From: Rhizobium sp. GN54
GTDB lineage: Bacteria > Pseudomonadota > Alphaproteobacteria > Rhizobiales > Rhizobiaceae
Reading direction: 5' to 3'
Length of the DNA stretch: 64,000 nt
NCBI RefSeq assembly: GCF_021026345.1
Contig: NZ_JAJNCZ010000010.1
Location: forward strand, 97,067 to 161,066
Made by a program: the position numbers and the translations under genes. Under the pieces are notes generated by a model that was given only the letters and a program-made list of their open reading frames with translations, was not told the DNA's origin and searched no databases. Positions 54,800 to 62,288 of the stretch are shown here, piece after piece. Position 1 is the stretch's first letter. Each line of letters opens with the position of its first letter.

Positions 54800-55110
54800 G
54801 TGGCAGACAGACGGGCTCACTGCTCGCACGGCCTACCACGAGAGCGGGCACCGCGCTCTCACCGAAAACTTGAACTACTCGGCGGCCGGGCTGCGCAAAA
54901 TGTTCTCGCAACATTTTCGCCCGCCGCTATTGCGGCTGATTATGCACGCCAGCCCGAGCGGATCGCGAACCGCGCCTATGCCAACCGGAACGAAAAACGT
55001 CGATGAGGCTTTCTGCCAAGGCTGGTGTTACCTGGCGCGGGGGTTGCTGCAGATTGCCGTACGAGAACTACCGCATATTCGGGCGAATCGCCCGGCTACG
55101 CCACACTGAT
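54800..55110 (+). pseudogene. GH19 chitinase/endolysin-type remnant with frameshifts
   Basis: Pieces of a GH19 lysozyme-like domain occur in three frames: HESGHRALTENLNYSAAGLR (catalytic Glu in HESGH), then AADYARQPERIANRAYANRN, then CYLARGLLQI resembling GRGLIQLTGR. At least two frameshifts separate them. Such domains come from phage endolysins. The gene is dead. Confidence 0.7.
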
Positions 55111-55154
55111 GCCGTCGCCTTCGCGGTGGCGACGATCGTTCCGCCCTTTCCGAC

Positions 55155-55387
55155 TTACCTCGCGCCTGCAAACAGATTCTGATCGGGCCTTCCGGCCATC
55201 GCGAGTAGCTTTTCGCGATCGTGGATGCCCTCTTGATAGAGGGTGATCAGCCTGCTTGCCAGCGCATAGCAGGTTCAGTCTTGGCCTCGATCTGCCGCTG
55301 TCGACATATGTCGTCGAACACTTCACCCAACATTGAGAGACCAGCCGGATCGATGAAACTTTCTTTCGGAAGGTGACGGTGGATCAT
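55155..55387 (-). pseudogene. Frameshifted small rhizobial protein
   Basis: The start MIHRHLPKESFIDPAGLSML and GEVFDDICRQR at ATG 55387 is followed near 55260 by a frameshift. The other frame then continues ASRLITLYQEGIHDREKLLA to a stop at 55155. The pieces together fit a ~75-residue family with a LxxVFDxxCxxR...LYQxGIxD pattern, also seen at 55785-56051. Function unknown. Confidence 0.55.
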
Positions 55388-55784
55388 GACGTGCTCTCGA
55401 TTTCGGGGCGCCTGGCCATCGCGCGCCGGCAAACAGTACTAAAATGAGAATTGGTGTTTCGGGCTTCAAGATCCGGTGACCTGATGTCGCCGAGCGAAAC
55501 TGACGCCTACGTTGACCGCCAACTCGGTGAAACTCGACGAGGGCATGCGTGGCAACCGTTGCAGCGGATGGAGGAGAACAGCGTTGATCCATCTCGGGGT
55601 TGATCGAAATGAAAGAAGATGTCTTGGAGATGAAGCCGGTGACCGATGACGTGAAGCGTTGGAAGCTCATGGATATTGGCTCCCTCGGCGTTATCGGCAT
55701 CGGCGGTATGGTGGTTGGTGTCACCTTTGCCGACGCCCCGCCGCCTTTGGCTAGTTTGTTGTCGGCAAAGGCTTGTCGTAGGCT
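55388..55784. other. Mostly gene-free stretch
   Basis: About 400 bases without a convincing gene. One plus-strand frame (about 55609-55788) could encode a 59-residue protein with a single hydrophobic segment (IGSLGVIGIGGMVVGVTFA). It lacks a good ribosome site, and the Pro-rich end looks random, so it is not called. Confidence 0.4.
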
Positions 55785-56051
55785 TTAATGCAGAATGCTT
55801 CCGCGCTGGTGAGCGCTATCGGAGCCGGTATCGGAGTGTCGCCTGTGGTTCGTGGGATCGGCGATCGCAAAGTAGACGGAACTATCCCTGACACCGGCCC
55901 TGTAGAGAAGCATCATGCGACGCGCGATTTCATCGGCAGCGGCAGATCTCTTGGCAATGTGCGCCTTCAGGCACACAGAGTCGAAAATTTCCTCGAGCTT
56001 GGCGCGGTCGTCTAAGCATTCGCAGTCCGTGGAGTTTATTGATCTTGTCAT
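55785..56051 (-). CDS. Small unknown protein, paralogue of the frameshifted gene at 55155-55387
   Basis: An 88-residue protein starting at ATG 56051 with GGGAGG 8 bases before it; ATG 56057 is too close to that site. The core CLDDRAKLEEIFDSVCLKAH, then ADEIARRMMLLYRAGVRDSS, has the same pattern as the neighbouring frameshifted gene (LxxIFDxxC ... LYxxGxxD). The C-terminus is longer and Ser/His-rich. Cytoplasmic, helical, function unknown. Confidence 0.6.
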   Translation of the reverse strand: MTRSINSTDCECLDDRAKLEEIFDSVCLKAHIAKRSAAADEIARRMMLLYRAGVRDSSVYFAIADPTNHRRHSDTGSDSAHQRGSILH

Positions 56052-56164
56052 CGCCATCGCCTCCCAAAGGGGAGTGTGCGCCGCTGAAGCGGTAGGCGCA
56101 ACCAACTTCAGCGGTAATGACGTAGTCCTTAAATCGGCTGGCACTGTGAGGGATGTTTCCCTGG

Positions 56165-56585
56165 CTCGAAATACTGCGGAAAAGCGCACGCAATAACAAG
56201 CGGTGGCGCGGCGACGACAAGCTTCGTGGAGACCTCGGCCAAGACAAGCTTTACGGAGGCGGCGGCGCCGACAGGTTCCTATAGAAGTCGGTGGCGACTC
56301 GACAGTGACGTCATCGGGGCGGGACACCATCTACAATTTCAGCCTCGATGGTGGTGACAAAATCGAATGCTTCCTACATCGATGACAACACCAACGCCTC
56401 GGGTAACCAGGCGTTCAAGTTCATCGGAGACGCTGATTTCCATAATGAGGCAGGGTGAGCTTCGCTATGAAATCCGTTCGGCCGACACCTTCGTCTATGT
56501 GGATGTAACGGAGAGAGCCAAGCTGACTTCTCCGTCCAAGTGGACGATGATTTGCATGTGCTCAAGGGCGACCTCATCCCCTGAG
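56165..56585 (+). pseudogene. RTX-repeat serralysin-like C-terminal domain, degraded (copy 1)
   Basis: Gly/Asp nonapeptides are visible (GDDKLRGDLGQDKLYGGGGA, DRF), then after stop and frame changes SSGRDTIYNFSLDGGDKIE, SGNQAFKFIGDADF, GELRYEIRSADTFVYVDV and a final DLIP near 56580. This is the end of an M10-type calcium-binding RTX protein. At least three lesions break it, and no N-terminal protease or toxin part is present. Confidence 0.7.
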
Positions 56586-56639
56586 CGCACATGGTAGATC
56601 GGCTGATGCCATTGCCGGATTCCCTGCATTGGGGGTGGG

Positions 56640-57041
56640 CTACCAAATTGGGCGGGCTCTCACAGATTGGCGCAACAACGGGTGCCAGGCAGCATCCTTA
56701 ACGTCGTCGAAACAGACGCGGGCATGCCCCGCCGAAATCATCCCGATCTCCATCGCTGCAGCCTTGGAAAGGTCCAGTACGCGGCCGCGAACGAATGGGC
56801 CCCTATCATTTACCCGCACAACGACGCTCTTACCGGTTTCAGAGCTCGTGACCTCAATCTTTGTACCCAGCTTCATCGTCTTGTGTGCGGCTGTGAGCTG
56901 CGTCGGATCCATGCGTTCGCCGGATGCCGTTTTCGACGTCAATGCGTACCACGAAGCGCGGCCGCAGCCATGGTTGGCCTCGGCGCCGACTGGTAGAAAT
57001 ACGAACGTGGCGACCAAAGCCGCGATGCGAGGTCTCTGCAT
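56640..57041 (-). CDS. RlpA-like double-psi beta-barrel lipoprotein/exported protein
   Basis: A 133-residue protein with a signal peptide (about 1-22, RPRIAALVATFVFLPVGAEA) and an RlpA domain: GRASWYALTSKTASGERMDP, LTAAHKTMKLGTKIEVTSSE and VVVRVNDRGPFVRGRVLDLS. In the family the domain cleaves or binds denuded glycan of peptidoglycan; the SPOR domain of full RlpA is missing. The start at ATG 57041 has GGAGG 5 bases upstream. A sigma-EcfG-type promoter lies 58 bases upstream. Confidence 0.9.
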   Translation of the reverse strand: MQRPRIAALVATFVFLPVGAEANHGCGRASWYALTSKTASGERMDPTQLTAAHKTMKLGTKIEVTSSETGKSVVVRVNDRGPFVRGRVLDLSKAAAMEIGMISAGHARVCFDDVKDAAWHPLLRQSVRARPIW

Positions 57042-57096
57042 CTTTTCCTCCATGCAGTTATCGTGGAGGCCCTATGTCTTTCGATAGTAGATTTAG

Positions 57097-57123
57097 GGAA
57101 CGCTAATACGCGGATTGGGTTCC
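57097..57123. promoter_or_regulatory. Back-to-back sigma-EcfG-type promoters
   Basis: On the minus strand GGAAC (57123-57119), 16 bases, CGTT (57102-57099) points to the RlpA-like gene. On the plus strand GGAAC (57097-57101), 16 bases, GGTT (57118-57121) points to the lipoprotein gene at 57193. The two boxes interlock in 27 bases, so one short sequence could drive both genes. Confidence 0.65.
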
Positions 57124-57192
57124 GCCAGGCTCTTTTATTTGCCTTGGCTGGCGGGACGCCTATATTCTCGCTCAATCAGGGAGAAGAACGCC

Positions 57193-57483
57193 ATGGTACG
57201 CAAAATCGGCATTGCTTTGATGGCAACAGCACTCGTCGCGGGATGTGCGTCGTCAGAACAAGACAGGCGAGCGGGAACGGGAGCGTTGGTCGGGGCGGCT
57301 GGCGGTGCTCTCGTCGGGCAGGCGGTCGGTCGCAACACTAAAAGCACCATCGTTGGCGCTGGCGCCGGCGCGCTCGCGGGCGCAGCAATTGGAACAGCAA
57401 CGACACCGGCAGGATCGCGAAACGGTGAACTCTGCCGCTATCAGGATTCGCAGGGACGTATCTATACGGCCCCCTGCCAATGA
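57193..57483 (+). CDS. Glycine-zipper lipoprotein
   Basis: A 96-residue lipoprotein. The lipobox is LVAGC (C18). A glycine-zipper repeat follows (AGTGALVGAAGGALVGQAVG, STIVGAGAGALAGAAIGTAT), with a C-terminal pair of cysteines (LCRYQDSQGRIYTAPC). This resembles the 17-kDa antigen/SlyB group of outer-membrane lipoproteins. The start at ATG 57193 follows GGGAGAAG. A near-consensus EcfG promoter is shared back to back with the RlpA-like gene. Confidence 0.88.
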   Translation: MVRKIGIALMATALVAGCASSEQDRRAGTGALVGAAGGALVGQAVGRNTKSTIVGAGAGALAGAAIGTATTPAGSRNGELCRYQDSQGRIYTAPCQ

Positions 57484-57635
57484 CGCCTGTCTAGCCCCAT
57501 CACGCCCAGACGGCCATGCCGTTGAGTAGCGCTGCAGCGAACGTCGTGGGGACGGTCGGCCTATAGAATGCAAGGCCGGCCGATGTGATGGCGAGGAGCG
57601 AAGGGCGAAACTGATCACGAGGCACCGAGCGCCGC

Positions 57636-57899
57636 TCAATGCACTGCCGGCGGATCTTCTTCTTCCAGGAACGATTGGATCCCATCCCGCGCTATCGTGG
57701 CCAGAAACTCGTCGAACGCATCCCTATCGGTCGCGAAACCATCTGCCCACTCGAACACATCCTCGTTTTTGGTGATTACCTCGAGGCGCCAGTCATTGTT
57801 GGTGCCAGCTGGGCGAAAAATGTCCACCAGGACGGTGACGCCATCCTCGGTGAACTTGCCCGCCAGTTCGGAGTGTTCGTTCTTCGGCTTTTGGGGCAT
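57636..57899 (-). CDS. Small acidic unknown protein
   Basis: An 87-residue acidic protein (MPQKPKNEHSELAGKFTEDG, VTVLVDIFRPAGTNNDWRLE, EWADGFATDRDAFDEFLATI). It resembles rhizobial proteins of unknown function with a compact alpha/beta fold. AGGAAG precedes ATG 57899. The 150 bases beyond its stop (57484-57635) carry no clear gene. Confidence 0.7.
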   Translation of the reverse strand: MPQKPKNEHSELAGKFTEDGVTVLVDIFRPAGTNNDWRLEVITKNEDVFEWADGFATDRDAFDEFLATIARDGIQSFLEEEDPPAVH

Positions 57900-57932
57900 C
57901 GGCTTCCTAACAGCTAAGCGTGTAATGGTTCG

Positions 57933-58275
57933 CTACAGAATGAAGTCGCCCTTCCAGAGAAACACCCTGTCGTCCAGGTGAATGCCAAAGTCAGCCTTCC
58001 TGTCGCCGTTGATATCGGCGTAGATGTAGGTGTTCGAGGCTTTTTTCTCGTAGCGCAGTTCGCCGGCCTTTGCGTTGAAATCGTCGTCGCCGATGAACTT
58101 GAATGCCTGGTTGCCCGACGCCTTCCAGTTGGCATCGACAGCGCTCAGGTCGATCTTGTCGCCCTGCCCCCTGCTGAAGTCGTAGATAGTATCGCGGCCG
58201 GTTCCGGATGCGGCGCTATCGGTCGCCTTCTTGAGGATGAAACTTGTCGCCCGCCGCACTGCCTAAGAGCGCCCC
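57933..58275 (-). pseudogene. RTX serralysin-like C-terminal domain (copy 2)
   Basis: The reading AGDKF, then after a single extra base ILKKATDSAASGTGRDTIYD, FSRGQGDKIDLSAVDAN, SGNQAFKFIGDDDFNAKAGE and ADINGDRKADFGIHLDD, is the M10 RTX C-terminal domain. It lacks everything upstream. The ATG-started frame at 58259 is an artefact of the frameshift. It is close in sequence to copy 1 at 56165-56585, on the opposite strand. Confidence 0.75.
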
Positions 58276-58431
58276 GCCGCCTACCTTGTGGGGGGTCGAG
58301 CGACGGGCACTCAATGCCGGACGCCAGCGGGCTAAGTTGTGCCCGTCTTCCTCATTCCGTGCTAAGGAGAATGTTCCGTTAGCTTCAACTTCTACGGGAT
58401 GGCAAGGCGAACGAGGACGCCCAGCAATTTG

Positions 58432-58788
58432 TCATTTGCATTTATCCTGAGCTTCAGCGGCTGCTGTTCTTTCGCCCTTCTGTTGAGCAATAACGTCCTG
58501 CCCGGATGTGGCAAGATCGGTGCTTTCGCCCATGGGCATAGCGTTCCCGTGCTTCTGCGCCGTGTTTGGCAGCGCGTCCGAGCTGGTTGTCGTTGTGCCG
58601 GTTGCAGATTTGGTTTCGACTTGCGACCCCGATGCGCCTTCCATCGGAGCATGGGTTCCATCCTTGGCAATGCCCCTGCGGGCTTCTTGGCTTACCGACC
58701 CCGTAATGTCTACGCAGTCTGCCAGGCTCGGCGTGTAGATAGAGACTGCCAGGGCAATGGCAGCCGGGATTGTAACTTTGAGGTTCAT
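58432..58788 (-). CDS. Exported Thr/Ala-rich unknown protein
   Basis: A 118-residue protein with a signal peptide (MNLKVTIPAAIALAVSIYTP, SLAD) and a low-complexity mature part rich in Thr, Ser, Gly and Gln (VETKSATGTTTTSSDALPNT). Two cysteines (one just after cleavage, one near the end) could form a disulfide. The GGAGG site fits ATG 58788. An EcfG-like promoter lies 28 bases upstream. Function unknown. Confidence 0.7.
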   Translation of the reverse strand: MNLKVTIPAAIALAVSIYTPSLADCVDITGSVSQEARRGIAKDGTHAPMEGASGSQVETKSATGTTTTSSDALPNTAQKHGNAMPMGESTDLATSGQDVIAQQKGERTAAAEAQDKCK

Positions 58789-58815
58789 GGCTTTTCCTCC
58801 TTTGCGAATAACCTT

Positions 58816-58840
58816 AACCGCCTGGAGGCCTCTATGTTCC
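58816..58840 (-). promoter_or_regulatory. Sigma-EcfG-like promoter of the exported Thr-rich protein gene
   Basis: Minus-strand GGAAC (58840-58836), 16 bases, GGTT (58819-58816). Spacing is exact; the -10 has G instead of C at the first base. The region from here to 59179 (about 340 bases) shows no gene. Confidence 0.5.
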
Positions 58841-59179
58841 ATTGCGCAAAGGGTCGGTGAACCGACATCCGCTCGAATATCTCGAGCGTATATCGTTGGG
58901 CCGCTGCTGCAAACCTCATGTACAGCACACCCGCGTCAAATGCGAGCGCCGCAAATCAAGATGCAATTTCGCACGTTTTCACTATTCTGCGCTCTGGGAC
59001 TTAGGTGTGAGGAGAGCGATGAGCGAGACACGAGGCGAATTCATCAAGGCGAAACTAGGAATTACTGGCGCTTAGCCGCCAAGACGGTGAAATAGCCGCC
59101 ATGTTGGGAACTTGCTTTCCATGGCACTTCAGGAAGCGAACCAAGTCTATTGAAGTGACAGGCGCTAAGCTTGAGGAGG

Positions 59180-59908
59180 TTATCCCGCCGGCATTGGCGG
59201 CGGCACGAACACAAGGTCGGCGTCAGGCAACGGACGCTGCAGCCGCTTTGCCTCTTCCCAGGGCGCCGTTAGCCAGGTATCAATTTCGTCTCCGGCTCGA
59301 AGGACGGCTGGCATCGCCTTTTGATGGATTGGAGCAACCACGCCGTTGGGCTCAGTCGTCAGAAAACCGAACAGGTCGGTGCTTATCAGCCCTTCCTTGA
59401 TCTTCCGGACGCTCTCCCACCGCGGTACCCATATCCCGGCGAAGAACAACAGCGGCTGCGTCTCGTTTGCCGCGAACCAGGCATTCGGAGTCCTGCCACC
59501 CTCAGCCTTACTGGCGGGATCAGGCTCGGCAAACCGTGTGAAGGGGACAACGCATCTGTTCTCCACACCAAGCCAGCGGGTCCAGTGCTTGCTTGAGGTA
59601 TTGCGGACGTTCGTCGTTCCTCCATCCGGCTCCAACTTCAGCAGTTCGTCGAAATCGACTTCCTTGCCTTTCGCGCGGAGTTTGTCGGCGCGTTTGGCTG
59701 CGGCCTGGTACAGCGCCTGTTTGGACGACGGCAATCCCCACCGCACCATGGCCGCTTCCCGGCCGGCCGGCGTGTTACGGACGATCGGCGCCTTGTAGTC
59801 GGGATAAATGTCGAGCGACGGCTCAAGATTGCCCAGGCTGTCAATCATCGCGCGCGTGGCTTGTAGGATCGCAAGCTGGTTGGTCGTGATGTTGTAGAGA
59901 TTGCACAT
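59180..59908 (-). CDS. SOS response-associated peptidase (SRAP/YedK/HMCES family)
   Basis: A 242-residue SRAP protein that forms a protective crosslink with abasic sites in single-stranded DNA through Cys2. The start at ATG 59908 gives MCNLYNITTNQ, with Cys2 placed as required after Met removal; GGAGG precedes it. Other active-site parts are NTPAGREAAMVRWGLPSS, the Glu in VVPFTRFAEPD and the His in APIHQKAMPAVL. The length is normal. It stands alone between stress genes. Confidence 0.93.
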   Translation of the reverse strand: MCNLYNITTNQLAILQATRAMIDSLGNLEPSLDIYPDYKAPIVRNTPAGREAAMVRWGLPSSKQALYQAAAKRADKLRAKGKEVDFDELLKLEPDGGTTNVRNTSSKHWTRWLGVENRCVVPFTRFAEPDPASKAEGGRTPNAWFAANETQPLLFFAGIWVPRWESVRKIKEGLISTDLFGFLTTEPNGVVAPIHQKAMPAVLRAGDEIDTWLTAPWEEAKRLQRPLPDADLVFVPPPMPAG

Positions 59909-59970
59909 GCTGATCCTCCTCCCTCCACGGTGGCGTTGTTGGTCCGCGTGTGTCAAGCGGCAGAAAAGTC

Positions 59971-59995
59971 GGAACACAAGCGATCGCCCGACGTT
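59971..59995 (+). promoter_or_regulatory. Sigma-EcfG-type promoter of the Gln-rich gene
   Basis: Plus-strand GGAAC (59971-59975), 16 bases, CGTT (59992-59995). Exact consensus. The start codon at 60046 follows 50 bases later. Confidence 0.7.
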
Positions 59996-60045
59996 TCTTC
60001 AGTCCTCGCTGACGCGAGGCATTCCCACAAATGAGGAGTATTGTG

Positions 60046-60213
60046 ATGGGAAATCAGCAGCAGGAACGGCCCGACCAGAGGAAGGACCAGCAGCAGCAGC
60101 GGAGCCCGCAACAGCAGGATCAGCAGCAACAGCGCCAGCGTCGCGAACAGGACGACCAACAGGGTCGCGAGCGTCGAGACGACCAGGACAGGCGGTCTTC
60201 TGAAGATCGATAA
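60046..60213 (+). CDS. Gln/Arg-rich low-complexity small protein
   Basis: A 55-residue, highly hydrophilic protein, about 40% Gln with Arg and Asp (MGNQQQERPDQRKDQQQQRS and QGRERRDDQDRRSSEDR). It is surely disordered, similar in kind to hydrophilins made on desiccation or osmotic stress. A GAGGAG ribosome site, an EcfG promoter and a strong terminator define a complete single-gene unit. Function unknown. Confidence 0.75.
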   Translation: MGNQQQERPDQRKDQQQQRSPQQQDQQQQRQRREQDDQQGRERRDDQDRRSSEDR

Positions 60214-60235
60214 CTCCGCCGAACAGGACGCAAGG

Positions 60236-60258
60236 GGAGGCCGATTGGCCTCCTTTTT
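60236..60258 (+). terminator. Rho-independent terminator of the Gln-rich gene
   Basis: GGAGGCC and GGCCTCC (60236-60242, 60247-60253) make a perfect 7-bp stem with loop GATT, followed by TTTTTAT. A textbook intrinsic terminator. Confidence 0.9.
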
Positions 60259-60595
60259 ATCCCCGGACGTCGTGCCACACGGGAACCCTCACGTTTTTGA
60301 TCGTCACGAGGTGACGGACGGTCATTTTCTCCCTTTCCGCCGCACTCGGCAGCACAAGGGTTGCCGTCATGGCGTCCTTCTTTCCGCAACGGCTGCAGCG
60401 GAAGTTTCCCTCGATCTCAAGAACCGACACGTCTCCGACAAGCTGGGCGATATCGCCAGCCCGATAGAAGTGGGTCACGTTGCAGTATCCGCATCGGACT
60501 TTGACAAGCTGGCCAATCTCCTCGGCCTTTGACAGGCTGTGCATCTTTGCGCGCACGCCAAAGTGAGTTATTTCGCGCACGTATCGCTCAGGCAT
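60257..60595 (-). CDS. Unknown protein with a zinc-ribbon-like CxxC pair
   Basis: A 112-residue protein with VRCGYCNVTHFYRAGDIAQL and GNFRCSRCGKKDAMTATLVL, so CxxC and CxxC spaced 31 residues apart, a likely zinc ribbon. The C-terminus (MTVRHLVTIKNVRVPVWHDV) is beta-like. Start ATG 60595 lies 8 bases inside the preceding gene, so the two form an operon. Known only as a rhizobial hypothetical. Confidence 0.75.
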   Translation of the reverse strand: MPERYVREITHFGVRAKMHSLSKAEEIGQLVKVRCGYCNVTHFYRAGDIAQLVGDVSVLEIEGNFRCSRCGKKDAMTATLVLPSAAEREKMTVRHLVTIKNVRVPVWHDVRG

Positions 60596-60797
60596 CTTGC
60601 CGCTCGAAACGTGGCGTCCAGCCGCGCAACATACCGCGGCTCATGACACCCTCGGTCAAAGCAAGTTTCCGCCGGAGATGGCGGCAATCGGCAAGCAAGG
60701 TTTCCACAGCGGCGCGTGCGTCACCGCCGTGATAGGCGAGGATGGCTTCGAGCTCGCTCACTTCTGTTTCTGGTTCTGATAACGATTGGTTGGCCAC
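60588..60797 (-). CDS. Unknown helical protein coupled to the zinc-ribbon gene
   Basis: A 69-residue protein: VSELEAILAYHGGDARAAVE, TLLADCRHLRRKLALTEGVM. The AVETLLADCRHLRRKL helix recurs in rhizobial small proteins of unknown function. It overlaps the next gene by 8 bases. Confidence 0.7.
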   Translation of the reverse strand: MANQSLSEPETEVSELEAILAYHGGDARAAVETLLADCRHLRRKLALTEGVMSRGMLRGWTPRFERQDA

Positions 60798-60950
60798 ACG
60801 TCTTCGTCTCCTGTGGCTGCACGGCAGGCATGCTATTCGGTTGTCGGGGTGGCCGCCGCACGGCCGATTTGTTCTTATTATGTTCTTGTATCGGCTGGAG
60901 TCAATCGTCGGCCTAGATAAGGCTGCTGGTCACGCCCCGTTTCGCGGTGG

Positions 60951-61187
60951 TCAGTGTGGTCGTTTCTTTCGTGACCGCTTGGTTGTCTTCTCCATCTTCG
61001 CATTGTCCAGCGTAGCCAGGATGTGGTGGTCGGCGAGGGTCGCGATCGCGGTACAGACCTCCATCTCGTCCCATCCGGCGCGCATTGCCCGCCAAACGAG
61101 ATCTTGCAGCTCGGCCTCCACAGCCTGTTCACACTCGATGAGCCTATCTGCGGTGAGCGGCTGACGAGGCGAGGCGATATCGTGCAT
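60951..61187 (-). CDS. Small unknown protein
   Basis: A 78-residue protein started at ATG 61187 (MHDIASPRQPLTADRLIECE) because GGAGG precedes it by 6 bases. The central helices (AVEAELQDLVWRAMRAGWDE, VCTAIATLADHHILATLDN) resemble a common rhizobial family of unknown function. The tail is very basic (KRSRKKRPH). Confidence 0.65.
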   Translation of the reverse strand: MHDIASPRQPLTADRLIECEQAVEAELQDLVWRAMRAGWDEMEVCTAIATLADHHILATLDNAKMEKTTKRSRKKRPH

Positions 61188-61351
61188 GAGATCCTCCATT
61201 GCCAGGTGGATAGTGCAGGCGACCTGGTTTTATAGATGCAGCTAACGTACTGCCCCATTCCCAGGCGCGGCATGGCGTCGTCGAGCTTGGACGCGCCTTA
61301 TGATTGGCGAACAAGACCTCTCTACAAGAGACTCCAGAGGCAGTTAGCGCA

Positions 61352-61537
61352 TCACTTTTTGACGTGTTCGGGTTTGCCCTTGTGCGTTGTCGAAGCGAGC
61401 TCTTCCAGTTGCTTTTCACTCATCGAGTTTTCCATGTCCTTGGAAGCCCCTGTGAGATCGATCTTTTTGATCTCGCCGCGTTTCGCTGCTAGCGCTGCTC
61501 CTGCGGCTTTCTGTTGTGCTTTTGACTTCGCTGGCAT
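61352..61537 (-). CDS. DUF3008 family protein
   Basis: A 61-residue DUF3008 protein, typical of Rhizobiales stress regulons: MPAKSKAQQKAAGAALAAKR, LTGASKDMENSMSEKQLEEL, ASTTHKGKPEHVKK. The ATG at 61537 has an AGGGAGG site; a longer frame to 61843 has no family support. It is small, basic and disordered. No EcfG box of good quality was seen upstream. Confidence 0.88.
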   Translation of the reverse strand: MPAKSKAQQKAAGAALAAKRGEIKKIDLTGASKDMENSMSEKQLEELASTTHKGKPEHVKK

Positions 61538-61646
61538 CTGAAGCCTCCCTTCAACAAGGAAATAATACCGTTCCGCCACTCCGGTTCCGCGAAATGACTG
61601 AACAAAGATACCCTTCGGAATGAAAGCCAATCCACCAAGCTGAGGA

Positions 61647-61830
61647 TTGATGAAGCAAGGTAGGAAGCCGGGCAATGTGCACGGCAGCTCAGCCGTCGTT
61701 GATGTCGGCGGATGTTTGGGCATCGGCGCCAAACCGATTGCGATACCGCTGTCGGATCTGAATTTCATCCGCGATGAGAATGGTGACGTGCATGCCGTCA
61801 CCATGTGGACGAAGAAGACCAACTCGAGGA
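61647..61830 (+). pseudogene. PRC-barrel fragment
   Basis: The reading GSSAVVDVGGCLGIGAKPIA, IPLSDLNFIRDENGDVHAVT is the C-terminal strand pair of a PRC-barrel domain (compare FLGMGDHYVMVSPSAVK in the gene at 53944-54339). No upstream half or signal peptide is present, and the frame runs on into unrelated sequence. Probably a leftover. Confidence 0.4.
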
Positions 61831-61925
61831 AATGGCTGAGCATGTCGGTTAGTTGTGTGAACGAACATGGCCCCCGCTTTCTAGCGGGGCTTGGCGCCTT
61901 GTCGAGCAGGCGCCTATGTGAGGCA

Positions 61926-62114
61926 TTATACGTCGTCGATATGTTGCCAGTTCTCCGCGAGTTCGCGTTCCTTGGCAGTCCTCACGTGCTCAGCGGTTTC
62001 GAGGTCTTGGTAAGGCCCAAGCGATCCGGTTTCGTCCATATTTGTCCACTCCACCCAATGACCCTGTGCATCTGAGCGGACGACGACTGACAACTTATGG
62101 TAGATGTTCGGCAT
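61926..62114 (-). CDS. Small unknown protein
   Basis: A 62-residue protein, started at ATG 62114 (MPNIYHKLSVVVRSDAQGHW) after GAGGG. It continues VEWTNMDETGSLGPYQDLET and AEHVRTAKERELAENWQHID. It looks like a short alpha/beta protein with an acidic tail. Unknown function; similar rhizobial proteins exist. Confidence 0.65.
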   Translation of the reverse strand: MPNIYHKLSVVVRSDAQGHWVEWTNMDETGSLGPYQDLETAEHVRTAKERELAENWQHIDDV

Positions 62115-62288
62115 ATGATTTCCCTCAATGAGGAAAAACGATAGCCGCCCGAGCACTGACTTTCAAGCTACCCCGGCGCCGGCGCACTTTTGTCAATACT
62201 CCAGCTAAAAGCAGTGGCGAGGCTGGGCTCAGGACCTATTAATTTGGTTTGACTTGTGATTCAGAGCTTCCTTTCGAGGAGGCTGTGA

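Noticed and set aside
57500..57685. Minus-strand 61-residue frame ending in a membrane-like tail
   Set aside because: It overlaps the start of the gene at 57636-57899 antiphase and has no ribosome site before the hydrophobic part.
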